From Lentisphaerota bacterium (lineage in GTDB: Bacteria; Verrucomicrobiota; Lentisphaeria; Victivallales; Victivallaceae), in NCBI GenBank assembly GCA_017134815.1, contig CP071032.1:1364001-1428000 (forward strand): DNA of 64,000 nucleotides, read 5' to 3'. The stretch's first letter is position 1; the number at the start of each line of letters is the position of its first letter. The notes beneath the pieces are model-generated. The model saw only the letters and a list, made by a program, of their open reading frames with translations. It searched no databases and was not told where the DNA came from. A program made the position numbers and the translations under genes. Below, piece by piece: positions 1 to 8,997 of the stretch.

Positions 1-998
1 AGCTCAATACCGAATAAATACTTTCGCCACAGGTTCTTCACTCTCTCTATTCCCCGCTGCTGCAGGTTGTCAACACCGGTCATGTCCATCAGCATGTAGT
101 ATCCGTCATAACGAATAAACGGGTTGCCGTTGATCAAAACCGTATTGATAATACTTACCGCAAAAATATAATAAGCCACAGTCTGAGTCAGACCGGGAGG
201 AGTATTGGCCCAGACCAGGGCAGCCCAGCCGCCTATTATTATCTCGGCGATGATTCCGGCACCGTCAATCAGAAAGCGCTTTCTGCGGCTGGCCAGCCGC
301 CATGAATCAGTCAAATCAGTATACAACCTCGGAATGAACACTATAAATGCCAGCCCCATACGCCGGACCCTTACCCCAAATGCCCGGGCAGTATAAGCAT
401 GAGCAAACTCATGAATAAACTTGATCAGCACCACCGCAATTGAATAACGTGCCAGCCCTTGAAAAGATATGGACTTGATAAAGACATCAGCCAACTGGTG
501 CAGGTTCATTACCAGGCAGATGTATCCGGCCACTGCCACAACCCACAACAAACTCAGAGTCCAGCGGTTAAAAACGGCTTTGACTGTATCGAGAGTCCGG
601 CTTAAAAAGCGATCCGGCTTTAATATCGGCACTCGAAAAAACAGGTATGAGGACAACAATACATGCCAGAACATTTGCTTTTTCAGGCGACGCATTTTAT
701 TGATTCTCGCTTCTGAAGCAAGATAAGTTACAGAAGTCAGACTGTTCTGCTGCAGGAAGCTGATAAGTTTCATCAATTCAGGCTTTTTGGCTTGAAGTCC
801 CAGTCCGTTCAACTTGGTCTGGAGCTGTTCTAGCTCCATGTTTCCGGATATTATACCGATTATAATATAATCGCGATTAGAAATGCGGAAATAAGCGTCT
901 GCAACCGGATCAAAAATAATCCAGGTCTTCAATCCGTGAATATCGCGTTCTCCAGGAAAAAGCTCAAGGTCATTGCGCAGCTTTCTGCTTTTCAGCAT
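1..998 (-). CDS. Membrane zinc protease of the M50 type next to a secretion operon, partial
   Basis: The gene runs off the left edge; about 332 residues are visible. The start is the ATG at 998-996, which gives MLKSRKLRNDLEL and overlaps the preceding gene by 29 bp. An N-terminal PqqD-like part (DLELFPGE, then WIIFDPVADAYFRIS) precedes membrane segments. The zinc motif HEFAH lies near residue 189, and a downstream NGNPFIRYDGYYML block matches the second metal-ligand motif of site-2-protease-like M50 proteins. Such proteins usually sit beside HlyD-type adaptors and TolC-type channels, which fits the two upstream genes in the same operon. An HlyD adaptor would be expected just outside the window. 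The family call is firm; the substrate is unknown. Confidence 0.85.
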   Translation of the reverse strand, partial: MLKSRKLRNDLELFPGERDIHGLKTWIIFDPVADAYFRISNRDYIIIGIISGNMELEQLQTKLNGLGLQAKKPELMKLISFLQQNSLTSVTYLASEARINKMRRLKKQMFWHVLLSSYLFFRVPILKPDRFLSRTLDTVKAVFNRWTLSLLWVVAVAGYICLVMNLHQLADVFIKSISFQGLARYSIAVVLIKFIHEFAHAYTARAFGVRVRRMGLAFIVFIPRLYTDLTDSWRLASRRKRFLIDGAGIIAEIIIGGWAALVWANTPPGLTQTVAYYIFAVSIINTVLINGNPFIRYDGYYMLMDMTGVDNLQQRGIERVKNLWRKYLFGIE

Positions 999-1779
999 GA
1001 TCTTCAAGTATCGCATCAAAGTTTTCAATCAGGTTTTCATCAAAGTACATTGCGGCAATATCCGTACCGTCAGCATCGCCTTCAGAGGAATACTCAAGCA
1101 CCCAGTCACCGCCGGCATCAGCGTCACCTGTCGTATCAACACTGGCATGTACGTCATGATCAACAGTACTGCTGATGGCATTAACCAGTGCCCTGCCCTC
1201 AGTCGTGGAGGCCAGATCAGAAGCAAAAAGGTTTACCTGTCCGCCATCATCAAGTAAATTCTCCACACCATTCCAGAAGGTCTGCTGAGTCGCGCTGGAA
1301 ATCGACTCAAGGGTGGTTTCGCTGTCAGCAAAAACCTGTATTCTGGCATCTTCAGCCGATTCGGTGACAAAGCCGATTGAGTCGGCTTTCCTGCCTTCAA
1401 GGGCGGTAGTAATCTGCTGCAGTAATTCTGCTGCGGTGGTGGAATCAGCATTGTATTTAATCACGATGGTATTGCTGTCGGCAGCATCGTAAAGATCATC
1501 AGCATTTTCGAGGGATTCAGATATAAGCAGAACGTCAATCCGTTCACCATCGGCTCCGGTATTCAGGTCAAGTGCCTGAACCAGTATGTCATCGACCGAA
1601 TTATCGTTATCCGCCGTTTCAGAGGAGTTACCTTCAATATCCTGACTTTGCTGCTCTTCCTGCTCCTGCGGTTCCTGCTCTATAGCATCTTCCGCCTGCT
1701 GCTGTTCCTGTTCCTGAGCATCCGCTACATCAGCTGCAGCCGCGCCGTCAAATAGGATCCTGTCTTCCAGCTTATACAT
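970..1779 (-). CDS. Protein with LEDRILFDGAA N-terminal motif and DUF4347-like domain
   Basis: The chosen start is the ATG at 1779-1777, preceded by AGAGGTGG. An in-frame codon 24 bp further upstream has no such site. The N-terminus, MYKLEDRILFDGAA, matches the LEPRxLFDGA motif found at the start of large exported adhesin-like proteins. A 45-residue Glu/Gln-rich linker follows. The C-terminal part resembles DUF4347: VLLISES near the start, then a FASDLAS block and GGDWVLEYSS near the end. At about 269 aa it is much shorter than typical DUF4347 proteins, which often continue into repeats. It lies between a TolC-like gene and an M50 protease gene. The motif could be a sorting or processing signal for that apparatus; that is inference. 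Confidence 0.75.
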   Translation of the reverse strand: MYKLEDRILFDGAAAADVADAQEQEQQQAEDAIEQEPQEQEEQQSQDIEGNSSETADNDNSVDDILVQALDLNTGADGERIDVLLISESLENADDLYDAADSNTIVIKYNADSTTAAELLQQITTALEGRKADSIGFVTESAEDARIQVFADSETTLESISSATQQTFWNGVENLLDDGGQVNLFASDLASTTEGRALVNAISSTVDHDVHASVDTTGDADAGGDWVLEYSSEGDADGTDIAAMYFDENLIENFDAILEDHAEKQKAAQ

Positions 1780-1911
1780 ATACCACCTCTGCTGTTTATA
1801 CAATCAGTCTCCAGAGCCGCCGACAAGGCTCCGAAGATTAATTTTTCGAAAATCGATATTTGACCATTGACTTAAGAAAGTCAGTCATTATGTCTCCATT
1901 TAAATATCTTT

Positions 1912-3543
1912 TTAGAGTACCCCGCTTTCCTTTCGAGTATTCTTCGGAATCAGCGCCTCAAGTTTTTTGCGGTCGTCGCTGGTCATGGTATTTTGTCCGA
2001 GTGCAATACCATTAAAGGAAAGAACGTTCTTATTAAATGCTTTACGAGCCTGTACCATTGCTGGAGAAGTTCTGGTTGTCCTGGCCTTCTCTTTCGCTTC
2101 CGACAGTTTTATTTCGTGAATGATATCTCCGATCGTCTTTTGATCAAGGGAACTGATACCAACAGTATTTAAAAGTCGGTAGTAGGCAACATAGTAGTTG
2201 CTCATCGAGATAATCCGGTTAATAAAGGTCTCCGCCGTTTCAAGTTCAAGACGATCGAGCTCCAGCTGCGAAAGGCCGGAACCAGCCGAGTAGTTCTTTT
2301 TTGCCACATTTAAATGGTCGCTATAAGCTTTATAAACCTTGTCATCCAGCTCAAAACGCTCTTTTACCTCGAGGATATTTGCATGAGCAATACGTACCTG
2401 AGCCATTACTCCAATAGAGAGCGCCAGGGTACGCATGGAGATTTCATCGACCTGCGAATTTATTGCCCGGTAACGAGCAATCTGCTCCGGCAGCTTCAGC
2501 AGATTGTAAGCAGCTCTAACCCCGATTTCCCACCAGCTTTGAGTGTAAAGGAATGAGTTATTAGAATTTACAAAATCAACAAACATTTTGACATTTGGAA
2601 ACATCATCAAAATAGTCTTGCGAGCTTCATTTACGGTAATATTAGTCTGTATATCAAGCTGGTAAAGCTCGGGGCGCTCAACCAGAGCAATTTTTTCCAG
2701 CACAGAAATATCCGGCAGAGTGGCGACATTCAACTGTTCCAGGCACCTGGTGTCCACTCTCACGTCATTTATGGGCAGATACCCCATCAGAGCACGCAGT
2801 TCAATGCACGCATTCTGGTAACTGCGGCGATAGGCCATCAAACGTTTTTCAAGCTGGATAAAGCGTTTTCTTTCATCGAGCAGCCGCAGGGGAGATACGG
2901 CTTTGGACTGACTCAATGTCGCAAATACTTTTTCCAGGTTACGACATTTTACCAACAGCTTCTCAGTGGTCTGAATCGCATCCTGTGCTGCAGCAACCTT
3001 GAAATAAGTCTTAACAACATCAAGGGTCAGATTTTGAGCGGCACGACGCTGCTGTTCAACAGTTATAAGGCTGCGGTCTTCCGCCTGCGCAGCGTTTAGA
3101 TAGGCCAGACCAAAGTCAACTACACTTAAAGCCAGCTCAATTTTGATATTATTGATTGTATTATCTGTACTGCGGCTGGATACCAGACTTTGCTTGCCGG
3201 TCTCGATTGACTGACTGCTGGAACCGGGGGTACGGTTACGGGCATGAAACTGGTTGCTAATTTCAAGGTCAGGCAGCATACCAAGCATACTGGCGGTTAC
3301 TTTTTCCTGTGCAATACGCTCTTTTAACTCATAAACCTTTAGGTCAAGGTTGTGCTTTAAAGCCGTCCTGATGCACATGGGCAAGGTAAAAACTTTACCT
3401 TTGACAATCACTTTTTTGTTTATTTCTTCAAAATGTTTCCTGGCTTTCTCCACACGCTCTTCTCTGTATTCTTCAGCGCTGTGGCACCCGGCCAAAAAAT
3501 AAACGGCCGCCAGTGCGGTCATCAACCGGAATGCATTCTGCAT
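1912..3543 (-). CDS. TolC-family outer-membrane efflux lipoprotein
   Basis: This 543-aa protein starts with a lipoprotein signal peptide and lipobox (YFLAGC, Cys19). Two long helical repeats follow, with regularly spaced positions such as LKVYELKERIAQEKV and LELETAETFINRIISM, typical of outer membrane efflux proteins. It would form the outer-membrane channel of a type I or RND-like exporter. The start ATG is preceded by a GGGGGGCGG run. The DUF4347-like protein and the M50 protease follow on the same strand, suggesting one export operon. The long, charged tail after residue 480 is less typical. The family is confident; the cargo is unknown. Confidence 0.85.
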   Translation of the reverse strand: MQNAFRLMTALAAVYFLAGCHSAEEYREERVEKARKHFEEINKKVIVKGKVFTLPMCIRTALKHNLDLKVYELKERIAQEKVTASMLGMLPDLEISNQFHARNRTPGSSSQSIETGKQSLVSSRSTDNTINNIKIELALSVVDFGLAYLNAAQAEDRSLITVEQQRRAAQNLTLDVVKTYFKVAAAQDAIQTTEKLLVKCRNLEKVFATLSQSKAVSPLRLLDERKRFIQLEKRLMAYRRSYQNACIELRALMGYLPINDVRVDTRCLEQLNVATLPDISVLEKIALVERPELYQLDIQTNITVNEARKTILMMFPNVKMFVDFVNSNNSFLYTQSWWEIGVRAAYNLLKLPEQIARYRAINSQVDEISMRTLALSIGVMAQVRIAHANILEVKERFELDDKVYKAYSDHLNVAKKNYSAGSGLSQLELDRLELETAETFINRIISMSNYYVAYYRLLNTVGISSLDQKTIGDIIHEIKLSEAKEKARTTRTSPAMVQARKAFNKNVLSFNGIALGQNTMTSDDRKKLEALIPKNTRKESGVL

Positions 3544-3654
3544 ACCGCCCCCCGTGTTTAATTGGTTAATGACAAAAGAATAACCTGATTAAGTTTTTCA
3601 AGGGTGTCACAGTGCACCCCTCCCTTTGGGTCTCAAACAAAAAATAAAGTCAGG

Positions 3655-3921
3655 CTATTTTTCTCCGCCTGAAGCATTGTCATTTTCAGTGCGCTGGAGG
3701 ACACCGGCTTCAAGCAGTTTGTCAATCAGATTCTGCATGGAATTATAAGCATTCAAAAAGCCTTGCGGCGGCATTATAATACGTTCGTTGCAAATTGGCT
3801 CAGGATCTTTTTTACCTTCCGGGTCCGGCTGCAGAGTAACAAAGTCGAAGCGAACCATGCCGCCGGCGAAGTGAATTTGACCAATACCGTCTGCGAAGAT
3901 TTCTGTTTGCTTTTTGTCCAT
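3655..3921 (-). CDS. Small conserved-looking protein heading the secretion operon
   Basis: This 88-aa protein is taken from the ATG at 3921-3919 because AAAGGGAAAA lies just upstream. The open frame continues further upstream without a good ribosome site. It has no signal peptide. Its body (ADGIGQIHFAGGMVRFDF, then RIIMPPQGFLNAYNSM and a leucine-rich helix) resembles small beta-rich proteins of the DUF3467 type, but this was not tested. It lies about 110 bp upstream of the TolC-like gene on the same strand and may belong to the operon. Its function is not recognised. Confidence 0.6.
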   Translation of the reverse strand: MDKKQTEIFADGIGQIHFAGGMVRFDFVTLQPDPEGKKDPEPICNERIIMPPQGFLNAYNSMQNLIDKLLEAGVLQRTENDNASGGEK

Positions 3922-4500
3922 TATAATTTTCCCTTTGCTTTGAAAGTGAATATAGCTGGATCCGGATAAAGCACCGAGCGTACTTAAATATACGGAACAC
4001 ATAGTTAACATTTAATTTATACCACAAAAAAACTTTTTTTCAACTAATTAAAGGTAATAACTCATATTTTGCCATGTATCGAAGCCATAAACAAACACGT
4101 TTTTATATTATATATAAATAAAAATATATTTTACTGCCTGTGGTCTTATACGTTTTAAATATTTACCGGACAAATAGAGAGCAGCCACAACAAAACATAT
4201 AATAGCCTTAAAATTAGTACATTAATCAGCTCTTCACTGCTGTATATGCGGTAAAAATTTGAATTTATAATCAGGTCATACATTATTTAAAAGCAAAATC
4301 CTGATCAATTTATTCAATTTTGAATGCTGTCTGTAAAAAAATAAGTTTATTTTTTTATTTTACAGCTAACCTTTCCGGCAAATTATACAATCTAATATTA
4401 TCACTAAAGATATCTGTGTAATTGCTGAAACCTTGTTTTTTTATTTTTTAATATACCTAAAATCTCCGTTTTTATCAGTTTTTCCTGTTAATCATAATGA
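3922..4500. other. AT-rich intergenic region
   Basis: This stretch of about 580 bp separates the secretion operon from ppdK. It has no convincing gene in either strand. Several A/T runs could hold the promoter of the minus-strand operon, but no clear -35/-10 pair stands out. Confidence 0.6.
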
Positions 4501-4501
4501 C

Positions 4502-4531
4502 AAAAAAAAACGCCCCGGAAACCGGGGCGCT
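4502..4531 (-). terminator. Rho-independent terminator of ppdK
   Basis: Read on the minus strand, GCGCCCCGG and CCGGGGCG pair around a three-base loop and are followed by nine T residues. It lies 20 bp past the ppdK stop codon. Confidence 0.93.
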
Positions 4532-4551
4532 TTGCTACAGCAGAAAGCGGC

Positions 4552-7365
4552 TTAACAGCCTTTGCTTTCCTTGATAGCAGCCTGAGCAGCAGCCAGACGT
4601 GCGATCGGCACGCGGAAAGGACTGCATGAAACATAGTTCAGGCCAATATTGTGGCAGAACTCTACAGAGCGCGGCTCACCACCATGCTCTCCACAGATAC
4701 CAAGTTTGATATCCGGACGAGTGCTGCGACCTTTTTCAACAGCGATCTTCACCAGTTCGCCGACACCAGTGCGGTCAAGCACCTGGAAGGGATCGTATTC
4801 GTAAACACCGGCTCTGACGTAATCGCCAAGGAATTTGCCAGCATCGTCACGAGAGAATCCGCAACCCATCTGAGTCAGGTCATTGGTTCCGAATGAGAAG
4901 AACTGAGCTTCTTCCGCGATCTGGTCTGCAGTAACAGCCGCGCGTGGAACCTCAATCATGGTACCGATAAGCACGTCAAGCTTGATGCCTTTTTCGGCTT
5001 CAACCTTGGCGATGGTCTCTTCAATGATTGCTTTCTGAATAGAAAGTTCAACCACGTTACCAACGAGCGGAACCATGATTTCAGGCTTGGAGCCTTTGAC
5101 TTCCACTGCAGCTTCACAAATAGCGCGAGCCTGCATTTCAGTTACTTCAGGATAGGTCATTCCGAGACGACAACCACGATGACCAAGCATCGGGTTGAAT
5201 TCGTGGAGACCGTGGACCAGATCAGCAATTTCTGCTGCTGAAACGCCCATCTGCTCAGCCATTTCGGCCTGGCCTTTTTCATCCTGAGGCAGGAATTCAT
5301 GCAACGGCGGATCCAGCAGGCGAACTGTACATGGACGGCCTTCAAGAGCTTTGAAGATACCGACAAAGTCAGCGCGCTGAGTCGGAAGCAGTTCAGCAAG
5401 AGCCTGCTCATACTGAGCAACAGCTTTGAGTGCTTCAGCATCGTCGCAAGCTTTCTTGACTTCATCAAGAGTCTTGACATTCAAGGACTCTTTAAGTCTC
5501 TTGACAGTTTCAGCAACCAGGATCAGACGGCGGAAAGAAACAATTCTATCGCCTTCAAAGAACATGTGCTCAGTACGGCAGAGGCCGATGCCTTCAGCAC
5601 CGAACTTGACTGCAACGTCTGTATCGTGCGGAGTGTCTGAGTTAGTGCGGACACCAAGCTTGCGATATTTATCAGCCAGTTCCATAATATGACCGAAAGG
5701 ACCAGTCAACTCAGGTTCTACAGAGTCAACTTTTCCAACATAAACAGCACCGGTCGAACCATTGAGAGAAATCCAGTCACCCTCTTTAACCTCAGTACCA
5801 TTTACAGAGAATTTCTTTTCAGCATAGTTAATAACTACATCGCCACAACCGGCAACACAGCAGGTACCCATTCCGCGAGCAACAACCGCCGCGTGGGAAG
5901 TCATACCGCCGCGTGAAGTGAGAATACCGTTTGCAACATGCATTCCACCAATATCTTCGGGGCTGGTCTCAATACGGCAGAGAATAACTCTTTTGCCCAT
6001 TTCAACCCAGTGTTCAGCCTCTTCAGCAGTAAAAACAACCTGTCCGTAAGCAGCGCCAGGAGATGCCGGCAGACCTACAGTCAGTTTTTCTGCAGCTTCT
6101 TCTGCCTCTTTCACAAATACCGGATGCAGAAGCTGGTCAAGCTGCTGCGGCTCTACCCGCATTACTGCAGTTTCTTCATCGATGAGGCCTTCATCAGCCA
6201 GGTCCATGGCAATTTTTACAGCAGCAGCAGCGGTACGCTTACCATTACGGGTCTGCAGCATGTAAAGTGTGCCGTGTTCGATAGTGAACTCAAGGTCCTG
6301 CATATCTTTATAATGCTGTTCAAGTTTGGCACGAATATCATCGAGTTCCTTGAAACATTTAGGCATGGCTTCTTCCAGAGAGGGGAAGTTTGCCGCACGT
6401 TCTTCTTCGCTGACACTGGCAGAGGCGGCCCATTCACGGGATCCGGCCAAAGTAATCTGCTGCGGAGTACGAATACCAGCCACAACGTCTTCACCCTGAG
6501 CGTTAATCAGGAATTCACCATAGAAGTATTTATTGGCACCGGTAGACGGGTCACGAGTAAATGCAACACCAGTAGCACTGTTGTCACCGGAGTTTCCGAA
6601 TACCATAGTCTGAACATTTACGGCTGTACCGAGCAGACCACGGATATCATTGATTTCACGATAACGAATAGCACGTGGGTTGTCCCATGAATCGAAAACA
6701 GCCTGAATACCACGCCACAGCTGCTGTTTAGGATCAGTCGGGAATTCTTCGCCGGTCTCGGCTTTGACAACTGCCATATATTTTTCAATAACTTCTTTCA
6801 GGCAGTCAGTAGTAAGGTCAGTGTCCAGCTCAACACCTTTGGCTTTCTTTACAGAATCCAGCGCGTGTTCAAAGCTGTGGTGCTCAATACCAAGAACCAC
6901 GTTACCAAACATCTGGATGAAACGACGGTAAGAGTCCATTACGAAGCGCTCATTGCCGGTAAGCTGAATCATAGCATCAACAGTTTCCGGGTTGAGTCCG
7001 AGGTTGAGGACTGTGTCCATCATTCCAGGCATTGAAACAGCAGCACCTGAACGTACGGAAACCAGCAGTGGATTTGGTCCGGAACCGAATGTTTTGCCGG
7101 TAACTTCTTCAAGGGTTTTCAATGCTTCTTCGACTTGGGAGTCGATCTTTGCGAACAAGTTTTTGCGGCCTATTTTGCCGTATTCTGCACAAGCTTCAGT
7201 AGTTACAGTAAATCCGGGAGGTACCGGCAGACCAAGATCAGCCATATCAGCCAGGTTAGCGCCTTTACCACCGAGAATCTGTTTCATAGAGGCATTGCCT
7301 TCTGACTTGCCTCCACCGAAGAAATAGACGTATTTTGAGCAATCACAATTACAATTACATGCCAT
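4552..7365 (-). CDS. ppdK: Pyruvate, phosphate dikinase
   Basis: This 937-aa cytoplasmic enzyme interconverts pyruvate, ATP and phosphate with phosphoenolpyruvate, AMP and diphosphate. The N-terminal ATP-grasp domain opens with GGKGANLADM. The swivelling phosphohistidine domain has GGMTSHAAVVARGMG with the catalytic His at residue 491. The C-terminal PEP/pyruvate domain ends with LNYVSCSPFR, placing the catalytic Cys at residue 914. Full length matches the bacterial family. The extreme N-terminus is odd: MACNCNCDCSKY has four Cys in alternate positions, possibly a metal or redox site. AAGGAAAG precedes the ATG. It appears to be a single-gene unit with its own terminator. Confidence 0.97.
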   Translation of the reverse strand: MACNCNCDCSKYVYFFGGGKSEGNASMKQILGGKGANLADMADLGLPVPPGFTVTTEACAEYGKIGRKNLFAKIDSQVEEALKTLEEVTGKTFGSGPNPLLVSVRSGAAVSMPGMMDTVLNLGLNPETVDAMIQLTGNERFVMDSYRRFIQMFGNVVLGIEHHSFEHALDSVKKAKGVELDTDLTTDCLKEVIEKYMAVVKAETGEEFPTDPKQQLWRGIQAVFDSWDNPRAIRYREINDIRGLLGTAVNVQTMVFGNSGDNSATGVAFTRDPSTGANKYFYGEFLINAQGEDVVAGIRTPQQITLAGSREWAASASVSEEERAANFPSLEEAMPKCFKELDDIRAKLEQHYKDMQDLEFTIEHGTLYMLQTRNGKRTAAAAVKIAMDLADEGLIDEETAVMRVEPQQLDQLLHPVFVKEAEEAAEKLTVGLPASPGAAYGQVVFTAEEAEHWVEMGKRVILCRIETSPEDIGGMHVANGILTSRGGMTSHAAVVARGMGTCCVAGCGDVVINYAEKKFSVNGTEVKEGDWISLNGSTGAVYVGKVDSVEPELTGPFGHIMELADKYRKLGVRTNSDTPHDTDVAVKFGAEGIGLCRTEHMFFEGDRIVSFRRLILVAETVKRLKESLNVKTLDEVKKACDDAEALKAVAQYEQALAELLPTQRADFVGIFKALEGRPCTVRLLDPPLHEFLPQDEKGQAEMAEQMGVSAAEIADLVHGLHEFNPMLGHRGCRLGMTYPEVTEMQARAICEAAVEVKGSKPEIMVPLVGNVVELSIQKAIIEETIAKVEAEKGIKLDVLIGTMIEVPRAAVTADQIAEEAQFFSFGTNDLTQMGCGFSRDDAGKFLGDYVRAGVYEYDPFQVLDRTGVGELVKIAVEKGRSTRPDIKLGICGEHGGEPRSVEFCHNIGLNYVSCSPFRVPIARLAAAQAAIKESKGC

Positions 7366-7447
7366 TTGTCGTCTTTCCTTCCCTTTCTTAATTTAAGTTA
7401 CAAGATTTTAACTTCCGGATAAACCGGAAAAATTACTAATCTGACGA

Positions 7448-7861
7448 TCACTTAAATGTCTCCAGTGCTTTGAGAATCTTGTGTTTTTCAGGATTCTTAT
7501 GCACATTTACCAAGACAAAAGTGCCCTTCACAACTACAGGAAACTTCAAACCAAGCATATAAACATATCCGTTTTTATGAATGCGTTTAAGCCGCTTGGC
7601 CTGATTTTTAAAATCAATATTAAATTTGTAAACACCAATCTCAGAACCGGCAATTTTAACTGCAACAGCTTTCTGAGCCTTGATAACATCGGCTTCAATA
7701 GGCTGAACCTGCTCAACCTTTACGCCGCTTTTGCTGAGATGGTCAGTGAATTCCCTGAGCGTCAAATGGTTATTATCGACATCACATCCGGTACCGACAA
7801 AGACTGCCAGCACCACTGTCAGGGCCAAGAACCAACTCTTTATCTTAATCAGTTTTTTCAA
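7448..7861 (-). CDS. Small secreted lipoprotein of unknown function
   Basis: The start is taken as TTG at 7861-7859 because a perfect AGGAGG lies seven bases upstream. A second in-frame TTG 24 bp upstream lacks such a site. The 137-aa product has a lysine-rich N-terminus, a hydrophobic segment and a lipobox (VGTGC). The mature part is a small alpha/beta domain with no family I recognise; it contains EIGVYKFNID and GYVYMLGLKFPVV. It may be a small periplasmic or outer-membrane-anchored protein. It stands alone upstream of ppdK on the same strand, 82 bp away. Confidence 0.65.
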   Translation of the reverse strand: MKKLIKIKSWFLALTVVLAVFVGTGCDVDNNHLTLREFTDHLSKSGVKVEQVQPIEADVIKAQKAVAVKIAGSEIGVYKFNIDFKNQAKRLKRIHKNGYVYMLGLKFPVVVKGTFVLVNVHKNPEKHKILKALETFK

Positions 7862-8107
7862 ATAGTTTTCCTCCTGTATTTTCAATACAAGACCATTACT
7901 CTATCACACATCATAGGCAATACAAATTACTCAATGCTTTTTTTAAGAATACCGAACAACTTTTTAATAAACGACTTTCATTATATTAGAAAAAAAAACG
8001 CAAAATGAGCGAATAGTGAGGATTATAATTTGCATTAGACTCGGTAAAGAGCTTAATTATGTTTTTACCGGAATAAAGACGAAATTACAGGTTTCAATCA
8101 AAACACA

Positions 8108-8578
8108 ATGAGTAATTATAATATAGTGCTTTTCAACCCGGAGATCCCTCAGAATACGGGCAACATTGGGCGGCTTTGCGTGTCTACCGACACCCGGCTG
8201 CACTTGATCGAACCACTGGGGTACTCCCTTGACAATAAATATGTTAAACGTTCCGGCATGGATTACTGGAATCACCTTGACTATACAATATACAAGGACT
8301 GGCAGGACTTCCTGGACCAAAACCCGGATGCTGTGCTTTACTTTTTGAGCACTAAAGGCAAAAAAGTCTTCTGGGAATGCCCGTTTGAAAAAGAAAGTTT
8401 CCTGGTTTTTGGAAGCGAAGGCAGCGGCCTTCCACAAAGCTTTCATCAAAAATACCGGGACCGTATTTACACGATTCCAATGCCCGGCAAGTTTCATCGC
8501 AGCTTTAATCTGGCAAATTCCGTTGCTATAACTTTGTTTGAAGGAATGCGCCGTGACTACTGCAGTCAGCCGGGTTAA
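8108..8578 (+). CDS. trmL: tRNA (cytidine(34)-2'-O)-methyltransferase
   Basis: This 156-aa SPOUT-family enzyme transfers a methyl group from S-adenosylmethionine to the 2'-OH of the wobble base in tRNA-Leu. The three family motifs are visible: an N-terminal NIVLFNPEIPQNTGNIGR block, LVFGSEGSGLP in the middle, and the C-terminal IPMPGKFHRSFNLANSVAI that forms the cofactor knot. Length matches TrmL. The ribosome site is weak. The next gene follows after 26 bp and may be co-transcribed. Confidence 0.93.
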   Translation: MSNYNIVLFNPEIPQNTGNIGRLCVSTDTRLHLIEPLGYSLDNKYVKRSGMDYWNHLDYTIYKDWQDFLDQNPDAVLYFLSTKGKKVFWECPFEKESFLVFGSEGSGLPQSFHQKYRDRIYTIPMPGKFHRSFNLANSVAITLFEGMRRDYCSQPG

Positions 8579-8604
8579 ACCAAAATTAACACAAAGATAT
8601 TATT

Positions 8605-8898
8605 ATGGATTTCAAAAACACAATTAAACTAATACTGTTCATGCTTGGCGGAATTCTGATTTTAGCGGCAACTATATTCCTGCTGCCCTTCATTCTGCTG
8701 GCAATGATTATTTTTATGCTGCTGCCAAACCGCAAAAGCAAATCAATATTTGAATCAGCCAGAAAAAGGTACAGCAGATTTCAAGGCAGACAACCAGGTT
8801 CCAGGCCCGCAAATAAAACTGAACAGACAAGCCAGGCTCCGCCGGCATCTGAAGATGTCATTGATGTTGTAGCCAAAGAAGTTGACAACAGCGATTAA
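8605..8898 (+). CDS. Small membrane protein downstream of trmL
   Basis: This 97-aa protein has one long or two short hydrophobic segments (roughly residues 8-42, ILFMLGGILILAATIF then LPFILLAMIIFMLL). A basic stretch and a hydrophilic tail ending in acidic residues follow. No family is recognised. It starts 26 bp after trmL on the same strand and probably shares its transcript. Function is unknown. Confidence 0.55.
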   Translation: MDFKNTIKLILFMLGGILILAATIFLLPFILLAMIIFMLLPNRKSKSIFESARKRYSRFQGRQPGSRPANKTEQTSQAPPASEDVIDVVAKEVDNSD

Positions 8899-8997
8899 CC
8901 CCTTTTAATCACTGAAAAACGACGGCAAGCATGAGGAGACCAAGCCGGTTGCCGCCATGCTGCAAGAGTGCTTCCAATACCGAAGAAGTACCTCAGC

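Noticed and set aside
5938-6690. Long plus-strand open frame inside ppdK
   Set aside because: It is the antisense shadow of a well-conserved enzyme; no ribosome site or independent support.
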